From assembly GCF_003590645.1 (NCBI RefSeq), contig NZ_CP031834.1, positions 4,278,501 to 4,342,500 on the forward strand: 64,000 bases of DNA, written 5' to 3'. Source of the stretch: Mesorhizobium sp. DCY119 (GTDB taxonomy: Bacteria > Pseudomonadota > Alphaproteobacteria > Rhizobiales > Rhizobiaceae). The position numbers and the translations under genes are program-made. Numbering within the stretch: position 1 is the stretch's first letter; the number at the start of each line of letters is the position of its first letter. Positions 24,053-32,448 of the stretch are shown here, piece after piece. The notes under the pieces were generated by a model that had not been told where the DNA came from, ran no database searches, and was given only the letters and a program-made list of their open reading frames with translations.

Positions 24053-24271
24053 TCAACCCTCCCTCGGCTCGATCGGCACGGGACCGCTGCCGTGCGGATT
24101 GAAGCCGTGTTCCGCATCCGATAGCTCCCGCTCCAGCCGGTCGACTTCCGCCTGCCAAAGCCGCATCTGCGCTTCGCGCCGACCGAAATTGTCGATCATG
24201 TCGGCACAGACAAGCTGCTGGCGGGCATGCTGCAGGCGGCGTTCCAGGTCTTCGATCCGTTCCATCGCCAT
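24053..24271 (-). CDS. Small coiled-coil protein of early operon
   Basis: A 72-residue ORF (MAMERIEDLERRLQHARQQL) that is an almost continuous coiled-coil (MRLWQAEVDRLERELSDAE). Its ATG overlaps the Gam stop (TGATG). No family is recognised. It ends just before the inserted plus-strand gene's 3' end. Confidence 0.6.
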   Translation of the reverse strand: MAMERIEDLERRLQHARQQLVCADMIDNFGRREAQMRLWQAEVDRLERELSDAEHGFNPHGSGPVPIEPREG

Positions 24272-24792
24272 CACCCCACCGCCGTTTCGAGTTCGGCCGG
24301 TTCGATGACGAAATCCTCGCCTTCGGAAGAAATCGTAACGCCGGCGATCTGACGGGCCGTGTCGGCATCGGCAAGCATGGCGTCCCGATTGATTTCCTCC
24401 TTCACGCGAAGGAACCGGCTCAGGCCGAGCCGCTTGCAGCCCTCGATGACAGCTTCCATGCCACGAATGCCGACCTTCGGCGGGCGCAGGCGCCAACTGA
24501 TGCGCCCGGTGCCGAAATCATGAAACTTGACCTTGCCTTCATTGGTCAGGGAAAGGCGATTGACCTCGCAATAGGCCTGCATGCCCTCTTCAAGCTGCGC
24601 GAGTTCCTGGGCGAGCGGAGCAAGTGCCGCCTCGACCATTTCGCCTACAGTTCTGATCTGCTCGTCAGCAGCGGCTTTCCTGGCAGCGATATCGCGCCGC
24701 AAGGTGCCGATGCGACCGACAGTCCAGACGGCATCTTCGCGCGACTGCGGTACGCGAATCAGTGCTTTTGCTTTAGCTTTGGCTTTCGCCAT
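24271..24792 (-). CDS. gam: Host-nuclease inhibitor Gam
   Basis: The 173-residue protein has the Gam-like pattern: AVWTVGRIGTLRRDIAARKAAADEQIRTVGEMVEAALAPL, then LEEGMQAYCEVNRLSLTNEGKVKFHDFGTGRISWRLRPPKV. The late VEGCKRLGLSRFLRVKEEINRDAML completes the family signature. Mu Gam binds double-stranded DNA ends and shields them from RecBCD-like exonucleases. The N-terminus is a Lys/Ala repeat (MAKAKAKAKA). The start overlaps the upstream gene end. Confidence 0.93.
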   Translation of the reverse strand: MAKAKAKAKALIRVPQSREDAVWTVGRIGTLRRDIAARKAAADEQIRTVGEMVEAALAPLAQELAQLEEGMQAYCEVNRLSLTNEGKVKFHDFGTGRISWRLRPPKVGIRGMEAVIEGCKRLGLSRFLRVKEEINRDAMLADADTARQIAGVTISSEGEDFVIEPAELETAVG

Positions 24793-25100
24793 CGGGTCTT
24801 TTCCTCTTCGGTGGTTTCGCCGCGAACCGCGGCCAAGATTGTCCGGATGGCGATGCAATGGCCGACGCAAAGGTCGCGCAGCGCCGCGCGCTCCTCGCTG
24901 GTGGCATCGGCGAGCTGCTCGATCGCGTTGACCAGCGTTTCCGCCTCGATCGCGATCGACCAGAATGTCTCGACGGCAAAGGCGAGCGCCAGCTCCCCCG
25001 CCTGGCTGGCATTCGCGCGCCGCGGGCTGGCTATGATGCGGCCGGCAAGATCGAGCACATCGACCTGCGCTGCCTCCTGCAAAAGCTTCGGATCGCTCAT
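24759..25100 (-). CDS. Early-operon hypothetical protein
   Basis: The 113-residue helical protein (MSDPKLLQEAAQVDVLDLAG) has LALAFAVETFWSIAIEAETLVNAIEQLADATSEERAALRDL as a central helical block and a basic C-terminus (RKPKLKQKH). It overlaps the Gam start by 34 bp in another frame and its own start overlaps the upstream stop. No function can be assigned. Confidence 0.65.
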   Translation of the reverse strand: MSDPKLLQEAAQVDVLDLAGRIIASPRRANASQAGELALAFAVETFWSIAIEAETLVNAIEQLADATSEERAALRDLCVGHCIAIRTILAAVRGETTEEEKTRWRKPKLKQKH

Positions 25101-25375
25101 CGCGCAAACCTCTTCAGAACCGTTTTCAGTGCCCGAGCCTGCTGTTCCAGTGATCGACGCGCGGCGATTTCGCCGCGCGTGTATTTGGCGTGGTCCAGCC
25201 GGCCGACCGCTTCCGCCACCCGCGTTGCCGCCGCGATCAAGTCGGGATCGGGCACATGGACAAGGCGAGGTCGCAATTCGCGGCGCGCCTCCTCCAGATG
25301 CTGTTCGATCAGCGGCGAGATGGTTTCGACCAGCCGTTTGACGTGTGTGGCGGCGTGATCGGCCGGCGCGCTCAT
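25097..25375 (-). CDS. Early-operon helical hypothetical protein
   Basis: A 92-residue ORF starting MSAPADHAATHVKRLVETIS with long charged helices (LIEQHLEEARRELRPRLVHV, YTRGEIAARRSLEQQARALK). It is coupled to both neighbours through four-base overlaps. No family is recognised. Confidence 0.6.
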   Translation of the reverse strand: MSAPADHAATHVKRLVETISPLIEQHLEEARRELRPRLVHVPDPDLIAAATRVAEAVGRLDHAKYTRGEIAARRSLEQQARALKTVLKRFAR

Positions 25376-25782
25376 GCCCGTTCCCTGTCCGGCTTGTGCG
25401 AGGAATGCGGGCAACCAGCCCGGCAAGCGCGATAGACGGCGGCGCGAACCGACGAGGTGGCGGCGAATGGCTTTTTCTGCCATGTCAGGCACTGGTCGCG
25501 CCCGACTTCCCCGAGCACCGGGCAAGACACGACATGCCCCATCAAGGCCCCGCGCACGGTCTCCTCGACGCGAGCCATGTCGCCGCGATAGCGGTTGTTG
25601 ATGACGGTGGAGATGGCGCTCGCCGAGTAGCCGACGCGCTTTTCAACGCCCCTCAAGCCCTCGCGATCGGCGAGCGTGGCAAGTTCTGCCACCCAATCCG
25701 GCGGCATGCCCCAGGCATCGGCCGCTTTCTGCGCCATACTGCGCTCAACCCGAACCGTGCCGGGTGCCGGTCCGCGGTTCAT
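25372..25782 (-). CDS. Putative HTH regulator with cysteine-rich C-terminus
   Basis: The 136-residue protein contains WVAELATLADREGLRGVEKRVGYSASAISTVINNRYRGD, a lambda-like helix-turn-helix (VEKRVGYSASAISTVINNRY). A C-terminal part with CPVLGEVGRDQCL and YRACRAGCPHSS carries five cysteines and may bind a metal. This layout resembles small transcriptional regulators in the early operon of B3-like phages. It overlaps genes on both sides. Confidence 0.65.
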   Translation of the reverse strand: MNRGPAPGTVRVERSMAQKAADAWGMPPDWVAELATLADREGLRGVEKRVGYSASAISTVINNRYRGDMARVEETVRGALMGHVVSCPVLGEVGRDQCLTWQKKPFAATSSVRAAVYRACRAGCPHSSHKPDRERA

Positions 25783-26420
25783 GGCCGGTCCTCCTCGGCG
25801 ATCGTCTCGCCCATCACCGCGTGGCGGTTCTGGTCGAAGACCAGCTTGGCGCGAAGGATCATGGGCGGTCGCGGCCCGGTATTGCGCGACGGTTTAAGCC
25901 GCCAGACCGCGAAACGAGCCGGACCGCCTTCAGCCACCTGGAGAAGGTAGCCGGCACGGGCGAGGTTCTGGATGTAGGTTTTTGCCGTGGCCAATGTGAC
26001 CGCGATGTCGTCCGTGGAGCCGAAGGTCACGAGGTCTTGGGGCGTAAATCCGCGCCGCCCGGTCGGTCCCCGCATCACATTCCACATCTGTTGCTGTCCG
26101 GTGGTCGGACGGACGATCTGCCCGTCGCGAGATACGATCGGCGTCTCTTCGGGCCGTTTCAGCAGACGATAGACGCGTTCGTCTCGTCCGAGCAGGCTCG
26201 CTTGGCTCGATGTCACTTCCGCCACGCCAGACTGCACGAGGCGCTTTACGAAAGCGCGGATTGGCGCCGTTCCCGCATCGTCTGTGACCGAACGAATCTG
26301 GCTTACGGTGAATTCACGCCCATCGCCGGCGTCGAGCGCCCGCATGACGCGCCAATAATGGTCTTGTCCACGATAAAGCGGCTCGGTCTTCTTGAGTGTC
26401 AGCTTGAGGGTAACCGGCAT
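25779..26420 (-). CDS. Early-operon protein with two winged-helix-like repeats
   Basis: The 213-residue protein begins MPVTLKLTLKKTEPLYRGQD at an overlap with the MuB stop (TGATG). Two similar units are visible: QDHYWRVMRALDAGDGREFTVSQIRSVTDDAG and QQQMWNVMRGPTGRRGFTPQDLVTFGST, each 'W.VMR ... FT..' followed by helical segments. Tandem winged helices are likely, suggesting DNA binding. It is conserved in position after B in B3-like phages. No function is assigned. Confidence 0.7.
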   Translation of the reverse strand: MPVTLKLTLKKTEPLYRGQDHYWRVMRALDAGDGREFTVSQIRSVTDDAGTAPIRAFVKRLVQSGVAEVTSSQASLLGRDERVYRLLKRPEETPIVSRDGQIVRPTTGQQQMWNVMRGPTGRRGFTPQDLVTFGSTDDIAVTLATAKTYIQNLARAGYLLQVAEGGPARFAVWRLKPSRNTGPRPPMILRAKLVFDQNRHAVMGETIAEEDRP

Positions 26421-27178
26421 CAGGCCACCCTCCGCGACTGGAAGCGTTTCGGGGTTTCGCCGGTGAAGATGCGACCCTGATAGGTGCCGACATCCAGTTC
26501 CGGCAGTCCCGCATTGGCGGCAAAGCTCGCTGCCGCGTTGAGCGTGGTCGCAATGCGCCGTGCCTTCCCGCCGGTCTGCTCCCGGATGGCGTCGAGCAGG
26601 CGGTCGGTTATGGTCAGCTTGGGATAGAGGAATGACGCCAATGCCCGCGCATCGTCGAGGTCGCAGGGCTGCGCAAGCACCCAATCCAGCACACGGTTAT
26701 GGACCCGTTCGAACGGCTCCAGCTTTTGCGGCAACAACTCCTCGCCAACGAGCAGGACGGGAACCTGTGCCGCCTTGTTGATGTCGCGGACCAGTTCAAT
26801 CATGCCCTTGTCGACCAGCTTGTCGGCCTCGTCGATGATGACAGGCCGGGCCGGATCGTCGCCCAGCCGCGCAATGATCTCGTCCATCATGTCGCCGATC
26901 GTGCCCCGCGGACGAGCCACCCCCAGCTCGGCGAGAAGCGCCTGACAGAATTTCTTGCGCGTCCAGAAGTCGAAGACCTCGACGAACAATGCGCCCGTCC
27001 GGTTCCAGCAATATTGCGCCGCCATCGTCTTGCCGTAGCCGGAAAAGCCGCTGAAAACCCCGATGTTGGGTAGATGCGCTGGGCGATGTATCAGCGCATC
27101 GACAAGCGCGAGACAGGAAGCCACGTTCTTGAGAGGAGCCACCGATCCGGGTTTAACAGTGTGGGTGTTGCCGTTCAT
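26420..27178 (-). CDS. B: Transposition target activator B (AAA+ ATPase, MuB-like)
   Basis: The 252-residue ATPase has Walker A GFSGYGKT at about residues 44-51 and Walker B IIDEAD at about 114-119. MIELVRDINKAAQVPVLLVGEE follows as the sensor 1 region, with a later GGKARRIATTLNAAASFA sensor 2-like motif. MuB binds ATP and DNA, forms filaments, selects targets and stimulates transposase A. It follows A by 54 bp. The family is also close to IstB-like and phage AAA_22 ATPases. Confidence 0.93.
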   Translation of the reverse strand: MNGNTHTVKPGSVAPLKNVASCLALVDALIHRPAHLPNIGVFSGFSGYGKTMAAQYCWNRTGALFVEVFDFWTRKKFCQALLAELGVARPRGTIGDMMDEIIARLGDDPARPVIIDEADKLVDKGMIELVRDINKAAQVPVLLVGEELLPQKLEPFERVHNRVLDWVLAQPCDLDDARALASFLYPKLTITDRLLDAIREQTGGKARRIATTLNAAASFAANAGLPELDVGTYQGRIFTGETPKRFQSRRVA

Positions 27179-27232
27179 GTTGCCGTCCTTATTTTCCGTG
27201 TTGCCTTACCCGGCCATCATTTTAGCAATCTC

Positions 27233-29401
27233 TTAAAGACGCATGGCCTCGGCGCCGAACTCGTCGAACATTGCGCGCATGGCGCGGTACTCGGACCCGG
27301 TCTGATACGCTCCGAGCCATAGAAGATCGTCGTCGCGAAGCCGCTCGCCACGGTTGCGGCGCTGCTCCAGATCGAGCGCGCGCCGAAACCGCTGCTCGCG
27401 TGTTTCCGGTAGGCGCGTCACCGCCGCGGTCGACATGTTCGACGATGAGGGGATCGGTTCCGCTGCCGTGGCCTCGTCGCGCATCTGCGCATGGATTTCG
27501 GCAGCACGGTCGGACAAGGCGTTCGGTTGCGCCGGGGCGGAAGCCGACGCCGCAGCGCCGAGGGCCGGCGTGGTGTGGATTTCGGCGCGCTGCGGGAAAG
27601 CCAGCAGATTGCCGGCGCGCTTTTCGGCCTGGTTGCGCATGGCATCCACGACCGCGCGTGGACCGATACGGCGCATTTCGCGCCGGATGTCCTTTATACG
27701 ACCGTCGACATGCGCCTTTTGCGCAGCCTTGACCTTGGCGATGGTTTCCACCGGATCGAGGCCGCCAAGTTCGGGGCAAACCGCTTCGCCTAGATAGGTC
27801 TCGCCGTCCGCTTCGAACAAAAGCACGCGACCGAGGTCGGCGGGGTCCATGCGGCAGAACACGGTTTCGCCGGGCATGACCGAACCGGTCAGATAATGCG
27901 CGCCGTCGATGCGTATGCCGGTTTTCGTGACGGTGCGCAGCCCGTCCTTGCCGGGCACCGGCGCAAGCAGGATGTCGAGTGCGGCAACATTGTCGAGGCG
28001 ACGGATCGAGCCAGCGAAGGATGCAGCGACTTCGAAGGGAGTCCGCCGGCCGAGTCCCTCATGCGGCGTCGAGGCGTAGATTTTGTCCGTCCAGTCGTCG
28101 CACCACGCCTGAAACGCTGCGAGGTCCATGTCGACGCCGAAGAGCTCGGAAGGATCGGCTCCGAGCCGCTGGGCGAATGCCTTGCGCCCCTCGATGATCT
28201 TGCGGTCCGCAACGCTGTGGCCGACGAAGCCCGGCAGTCCGGCAAGATCGCGCTGAAACGTCCCGATCGCGCGTTCCACCATGCCTTTCTGTTTCGGGCT
28301 GTAGGGCGCCGAGAACTCGACCTCGATGCCAAGGGCGGCAAACAGCCGTTGCGTCGCGGTGGCGGCGAAATCGCTGCCATTGTCGATCTTGATCTTTTCC
28401 GGCACGCCCCACGCGAGGATGGCTTTGCGGGTGAGCAGGCCGACGCCGGATGCACGCGGTGTTCGGGTTGCAAGCACCTTCGTCCGGCGCGTTAGCACGT
28501 CGATCGCCAGATAGATCGAGTGGCGTCCCTCTTTCAGCATCACGTCGGCGGGAGATGCGTCGATCTGCCAGCATTCGTTGATGCGCGAAGCCCTCGCCGC
28601 ATTGACGAGCGCGAATTCGGTCTTGGAACGATAGCCGTCCGGGTCGGTGAGAAGCTGGAGTTCGTTGCAATACTCCTCTTTCCAGAGCGCAAGCTGGCGC
28701 TGGAATGTGCGGATTGGCGGTGCGCGGAATTCGTCGCCGAATTTGTCCGTGACAAGCTCCAGCGCCCGCTTTGTAGACAGGAAAGGCATCTTGGCGATCG
28801 CCGCCAGGGCGAAGGTGCGCACACGCCCGTCAAGCGCCCGGTCGAGCTGGCTCGTGCCCTTGCGTGCGGTTGCTGGATCGTGCCCGAGTGCGTTGGAGCC
28901 GGAGCCGTCCCTAGTCGACCGCCACCGGGCCAGCGACCGGGCGCTTGCCTGCCGTATCTGCTCCCGAACCCAAGCGGGAACGTCAATTGAACGGCTGTTG
29001 TAGACGCCGGCAAAGAGTGTATCGGCGGCAACGATCGAAAGATTCTGCTCACGGCGAAAGCGATCTGCAAGATTGAGCAGCACGAGTCGCGCGTCGCGCT
29101 CGGTGCGCGCCCTGGCCGTTAGCCTGTCATCCTCGCAGAGCGACGGGCGCAAATCGGCCGGCTCGACTCGGCAATGACGGCCGGCATAGGCAATGCGCGT
29201 CGAGAGCGGCAAGAGATCGATATGGAATTCGTCGCCGCCGCCGCCGGCCCGCCCGGCGCGCGGACGGCAAAGACCGGCATGGCTGGCCCAATTTTCGCGG
29301 GCGATAAGTGCGTTCATGCCGCGCTTCGTCGCCGGAAGTCCGGGCAATTCCCCGGTGGCTGCAAGATCGGCGAACTCGGCAGCGGTGAACCAAACCTTCA
29401 T
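27233..29401 (-). CDS. A: DDE transposase A (MuA-like)
   Basis: The 722-residue transposase starts MKVWFTAAEFADLAATGELPGLP, a Mu-type N-terminal winged helix (about residues 1-60). The DDE core is visible: D281 in CWQIDASPADV, D340 in KIKIDNGSDFAAT, E376 in KQKGMVERAIGTFQRDL. A beta-barrel domain follows and a C-terminal helical region (MRDEATAAEPIPSSSN) reaches the ClpX/B-interacting end. It catalyses strand transfer for integration and replicative transposition. The ATG overlaps the upstream gene stop. Start 29,401 is preferred over the ATG five residues earlier. Confidence 0.95.
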   Translation of the reverse strand: MKVWFTAAEFADLAATGELPGLPATKRGMNALIARENWASHAGLCRPRAGRAGGGGDEFHIDLLPLSTRIAYAGRHCRVEPADLRPSLCEDDRLTARARTERDARLVLLNLADRFRREQNLSIVAADTLFAGVYNSRSIDVPAWVREQIRQASARSLARWRSTRDGSGSNALGHDPATARKGTSQLDRALDGRVRTFALAAIAKMPFLSTKRALELVTDKFGDEFRAPPIRTFQRQLALWKEEYCNELQLLTDPDGYRSKTEFALVNAARASRINECWQIDASPADVMLKEGRHSIYLAIDVLTRRTKVLATRTPRASGVGLLTRKAILAWGVPEKIKIDNGSDFAATATQRLFAALGIEVEFSAPYSPKQKGMVERAIGTFQRDLAGLPGFVGHSVADRKIIEGRKAFAQRLGADPSELFGVDMDLAAFQAWCDDWTDKIYASTPHEGLGRRTPFEVAASFAGSIRRLDNVAALDILLAPVPGKDGLRTVTKTGIRIDGAHYLTGSVMPGETVFCRMDPADLGRVLLFEADGETYLGEAVCPELGGLDPVETIAKVKAAQKAHVDGRIKDIRREMRRIGPRAVVDAMRNQAEKRAGNLLAFPQRAEIHTTPALGAAASASAPAQPNALSDRAAEIHAQMRDEATAAEPIPSSSNMSTAAVTRLPETREQRFRRALDLEQRRNRGERLRDDDLLWLGAYQTGSEYRAMRAMFDEFGAEAMRL

Positions 29402-29853
29402 CGGCCCGCCTTCCATCGCGCTTCGACGGCTTGTTTCCGGCGCGAAACCTCGCGCTCATGCTCTTCGATGAGGTGCAACTCGATGAGCGAGCCATAGCGT
29501 TCCGGCACCACGACATGGCCGAACAAGGAGGCGACGAAACCGAGCAAGTCATGGCAGCCGGTCGCCGTCACCAAGGCGACGAACCGCTCCAGCGTAATCC
29601 GATGGCCTTCCTTGGCCTCGGAGGCGTAGGCGTCCAGCATGTCGGCACTGATCGAATAGCCGAGTTCCTCGCTCATTCTGGCGGCGACCTCGGCGCGGGG
29701 CTTGCCGCATTCGCGCAAGGCCAGAGCCACGGCCCGGCTGATCTTGGAGCCGAGCCGGTTGCCGGCAAGTTGGTCGGGTTCGAAACCGAGCGCGACCTTC
29801 GGTGGTTCCCAATCGAAAAGGTCCGGTGTGAGGCGATCCCGGCTCCTGCTCAT
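29398..29853 (-). CDS. Conserved early protein upstream of transposase
   Basis: The 151-residue protein begins MSRSRDRLTPDLFDWEPPKV and contains KPRAEVAARMSEELGYSISADMLDAYASEAKEGHRITLERFVALVTATG. This is the small protein seen just before A in B3-like transposable phages. The central portion has a helix-turn-helix-like shape (AEVAARMSEELGYSISADML). Function unknown. It overlaps both neighbours by one to four bases. Confidence 0.7.
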   Translation of the reverse strand: MSRSRDRLTPDLFDWEPPKVALGFEPDQLAGNRLGSKISRAVALALRECGKPRAEVAARMSEELGYSISADMLDAYASEAKEGHRITLERFVALVTATGCHDLLGFVASLFGHVVVPERYGSLIELHLIEEHEREVSRRKQAVEARWKAGR

Positions 29854-30701
29854 CAGAACCAGCCCCGGCTCTTGGCATGATCGCGGATCGCCACTTCATG
29901 GGCATCGAGGAAGTCGGCGCGCTGCCTGCCGGACAGGCGGGACCAGTTGCCGACCGTGGAGGCGAAGAGCTTTTCTGCTGGCGACAGGAGCCGCCGGCCT
30001 TCGATCAGTGTGAGCGCGTCGGCAACGCTTCCGGCCGCCGGCGGGCTGGCAAACAGCATGTCGCAAATACGGGCCTGGACATCATGAGGCTGTTCGGACA
30101 GGAGCTTCAATCCGGCCTGATGGTCCTCCAGCCATGTGTTCCGCAGCCGGGCCTTGGTCCCATCGGCAAGGCCGCGCATGATCGCGACGGCCACTTCGAT
30201 CGCGCGCCGCGAAAGGCCGGTCATTTCGGCGGCTTCGGAACTAAACGCAAAAATTTCGCTTTGATCAGCGCGAGCGGCCTTCGCCTTGGCGCTTCGCCTG
30301 TCGCCGCCCTTGCGGCTTGCAGGATAGAGCAGTTCATGAACCCGCTTCAGCTCGACGAGGTTCTCCGCGCGTTCGAGCTTCGTCAGTTCCTCGCGGTTGA
30401 GATTTTCGGTGATCTCCAGCAGACGGCGGCTTTCCGGCGTCAGCAGAGAGGCCGGTATGGCGCGCACGTCAATTTCTGCCGCGCCGCCCAGATCGAGAGC
30501 GGCAAGACGAGTCGCTCCAGAAATGAGCGTGAAGCGGCCGGTCTCCTCTGCCGCAACGTTGATTGGATGCTGCGGCTGCCCGCCGTCGCCTATTTCGGCT
30601 CGTAGGGTTTCGACACGCCAAGCCTTGACCTGCCGCAGCCGGTCTGCCGGCACGTCGATCAGATCGATCGGGACTCGCTTGAACTGAACTTGAAGCTTCA
30701 T
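29853..30701 (-). CDS. ParB-like protein with N-terminal ParB/Srx nuclease-type fold
   Basis: The 282-residue protein has a ParB N-terminal domain with KAWRVETLRAEIGDGGQPQHPINV, GRFTLISGATRLAALDLGG and LLEITENLNREELTKLERAENLVELKRV. A central helix-turn-helix-type region follows (GLSRRAIEVAVAIMRGLADG). The GAT-R motif replaces the canonical GERR. Such ParB-like proteins occur in the same position in transposable phages of the B3/D3112 type and probably bind DNA. Role in transposition or partition is unproven. Confidence 0.8.
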   Translation of the reverse strand: MKLQVQFKRVPIDLIDVPADRLRQVKAWRVETLRAEIGDGGQPQHPINVAAEETGRFTLISGATRLAALDLGGAAEIDVRAIPASLLTPESRRLLEITENLNREELTKLERAENLVELKRVHELLYPASRKGGDRRSAKAKAARADQSEIFAFSSEAAEMTGLSRRAIEVAVAIMRGLADGTKARLRNTWLEDHQAGLKLLSEQPHDVQARICDMLFASPPAAGSVADALTLIEGRRLLSPAEKLFASTVGNWSRLSGRQRADFLDAHEVAIRDHAKSRGWF

Positions 30702-30955
30702 GCCGGCTCTCCTGGAATACGATGCGCGCCCGCCGCTGGGCGGGGGGATGCGGCGGGCGCGCTTTCCGTGGCTACGGGGGGACAGGCCACGGAACGGGTG
30801 AAGAGCGTGATGCCGATCGCGCCCATCAACAGGATGGACAGGATCAAGGTCGTAGAGACGAGGATCGCGATCGGCGGGAATGGCCGATCAGCGCGGACGG
30901 GCTGGAACGGATTTCTGTCGGGATCGAGCCGTTTCACGGACGAAAGGCTACTCAT
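30698..30955 (-). CDS. Small single-pass membrane protein of early operon
   Basis: An 85-residue ORF with a basic N-terminus, one membrane helix (IAILVSTTLILSILLMGAIGITLF) and a Pro/Ala-rich periplasmic tail (ATESAPAASPRPAAGAH). It overlaps the Ner-like gene upstream and ParB-like gene downstream. No family is recognised. An early membrane protein could act in superinfection exclusion. Confidence 0.6.
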   Translation of the reverse strand: MSSLSSVKRLDPDRNPFQPVRADRPFPPIAILVSTTLILSILLMGAIGITLFTRSVACPPVATESAPAASPRPAAGAHRIPGEPA

Positions 30956-31257
30956 AGCGTCCCCTCGCGGTCCGCGTGGCGACCATCCTTTTGACTCGCT
31001 TGAATGTGCGGGCTTCTGCTAGGAGTCGTCCGTCGTCTGCCATTGGGCCAGTACCGGTCCGGCCAAAGCGCCGGCAAGGAAACGCCGAGGGCAAGCGAGA
31101 TCGCTTTTTCGGCTTTCGGATAGGGAGACCCGAGGGCCGCGGATATTTCTGACGCAGAGACCGGGGTCGTGGCGGCAAACTTCTTCAGCGAGCCATGCCG
31201 CCGCTTGATCTCTGCGAGGATCGCATGGCGATCCCAAATGGTCGTGTGCTGTTGCAC
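30952..31257 (-). CDS. Ner/Nlp-like DNA-binding regulator
   Basis: GTG 31,257 is chosen because AAGGAA precedes it and because an earlier ATG at 31,335 would lie inside the operators. The 101-residue protein contains WDRHAILAEIKRRHGSLKKFAATTPVSASEISAALGSPYPKAEKAISLALGVSLPALWPDRY. This is the Ner/SfsB-type (HTH_35) pattern with the typical 'WP.RY' end. In Mu, Ner represses both early and repressor promoters. It is the first gene of the early operon, opposite the repressor. Confidence 0.85.
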   Translation of the reverse strand: MQQHTTIWDRHAILAEIKRRHGSLKKFAATTPVSASEISAALGSPYPKAEKAISLALGVSLPALWPDRYWPNGRRRTTPSRSPHIQASQKDGRHADREGTL

Positions 31258-31312
31258 CGGCTGTTCCTTGAATTGACCGAGCAGGCCCGCCGGCCTGTTT
31301 GGTCGCAAATCA

Positions 31313-31369
31313 GTTCTGGTTTTCCAGAACACCATATCTGGTGATTCGGATCAACCAGATTTGGTGGTT
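31313..31369. promoter_or_regulatory. Operator cluster between repressor and early operon
   Basis: Three palindromic elements stand in a row: GTTCTGG-TTTT-CCAGAAC (31,313-31,330), CACCATATCTGGTG (31,330-31,343) and AACCAGATTTGGTGGTT (31,353-31,369). All share CCAGA/TCTGG-type half sites. They lie between the divergent Ner-like and repressor genes, where Mu places its operators. Confidence 0.65.
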
Positions 31370-31385
31370 TAATTGGGTGCTGTGG

Positions 31386-32000
31386 ATGAACATGTCGGAC
31401 GAAGAGGATTCGCGACTCCTGCTGGTCCGTGAACGCTTGCGCGCCACGATGGAGGGGAACGGCGGTCAGAAGGCCGTTTCGAAGTTGACGGGCATCCCGG
31501 TCAACACGCTGGGCAACTATGTTCGCGGCATCGTAGCGGAACCCCCTGCATCGAATCTGGTCAAGATCGCGAAGGCCTGCGGCGTTTCGGCGTCCTGGCT
31601 GATGGGACTGGAAAAGAGCGGGTCGAGCCCGATCGGCATCAGCGCCGGCGACGTTGAGGCTTATGAAGGTCAGCCGATCGTTTTCGGAAGCAAGGCGGCA
31701 AAATCTCACTGCCGCTGGAGGGTGGCGAGCCGGGCCTTGGAACTGGCAGGCTATCTTCCGGGCGACCTGCTCGAATTCGACCTGGGCGGAAGGCCGAGCA
31801 GGGGTGAGCCCGTCGTGGCCGAAGTCCGCAACGAGACGGGCGAGGTCAGTTCGGTACTGCGCCTGTTCCAGCCACCCGTCCTGACGGCGCACACGGCCGA
31901 CCCGACGATAGATGCCCGCCCGATCCAGCTCGATCCGGCTGAAGCCCGGGTGAAAGTGCTAGGCGCATTTATCCGGATGGTCCGCGAGCGCTCAACGTAA
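31386..32000 (+). CDS. Prophage repressor (XRE-type HTH with C-terminal S24-like domain)
   Basis: The 204-residue protein (ATG 31,386, alternative 31,392) has an N-terminal helix-turn-helix (KAVSKLTGIPVNTLGNYVRGIVAEPPASNLVKIAKACGVSASWLMG). The C-terminal portion (ELAGYLPGDLLEFDLGGRPSRGEPVVAEV) resembles the S24/LexA-type dimerisation domain seen in lambda-like repressors and the Mu-like repressors of B3-type phages. A catalytic Ser-Lys pair is not obvious. It is divergent from the Ner-like gene with the operators between. No strong Shine-Dalgarno is visible, so the start is less certain. Confidence 0.85.
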   Translation: MNMSDEEDSRLLLVRERLRATMEGNGGQKAVSKLTGIPVNTLGNYVRGIVAEPPASNLVKIAKACGVSASWLMGLEKSGSSPIGISAGDVEAYEGQPIVFGSKAAKSHCRWRVASRALELAGYLPGDLLEFDLGGRPSRGEPVVAEVRNETGEVSSVLRLFQPPVLTAHTADPTIDARPIQLDPAEARVKVLGAFIRMVRERST

Positions 32001-32291
32001 CCTTTCCTGCACCCAAACGGTGCGCCCGCAACGCCGGCAGAGACTTCCAGAAGATGAGTTTCGCCCGGCTAGGCCGCGAAAAGGCCTTCAACGGCCGTTC
32101 CACATTTCCCACCTCGTGAGAACGACAATTTGCCGGCCAGGGTGCATTCCGTTGGAATCCCGGCTTTTCGCCCTGGTGGGAACTATGCTGCCGCAGGAAC
32201 GCCTCTTTTCCCACCATCGAAACTGAAAGGTCGTATTTCCGGGGAGATTCAGCCCGCCGGAATTGCGGTGGTCGCGGGACAGGTTGTTGAT

Positions 32292-32309
32292 GTGCAACTT
32301 CAGTTGGCA
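32292..32309 (+). other. Putative inner transposase A binding site
   Basis: GTGCAACTTCAGTTGGCA, 16 of 18 identical to the reverse complement of 32,431-32,448. The inverted arrangement at the phage end is like Mu L-end sites. Confidence 0.5.
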
Positions 32310-32430
32310 TGCTCGGGCCTCAAACGCCGGCCGCAGTGATTGCGCCGTTTCTCGCCGAAACCCTTTATGTCGCCGCGCTTTTTCGGCTCTTACCGGCTAT
32401 TCCCACTAATTCCCGGCAAACGCCGCCAAC

Positions 32431-32448
32431 TGCCAAGTGAAGTTGCGC
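32431..32448 (-). other. Putative end-proximal transposase A binding site (L1)
   Basis: Read inward from 32,454 on the minus strand the end is TGTAAC then GCGCAACTTCACTTGGCA. A TG dinucleotide terminus with the binding site six bases inside is the Mu arrangement. Confidence 0.55.

Noticed and set aside
24272-25107. 278-codon minus-strand frame containing Gam
   Set aside because: Residues before MAKAKAKAKA are Arg/Ala-rich shadow sequence over two other genes. The Gam start at 24,792 matches the family.
31258-31335. ATG at 31,335 as Ner-like start
   Set aside because: It lies inside the operator palindromes and adds 26 residues without family match; GTG 31,257 has AAGGAA at proper spacing.
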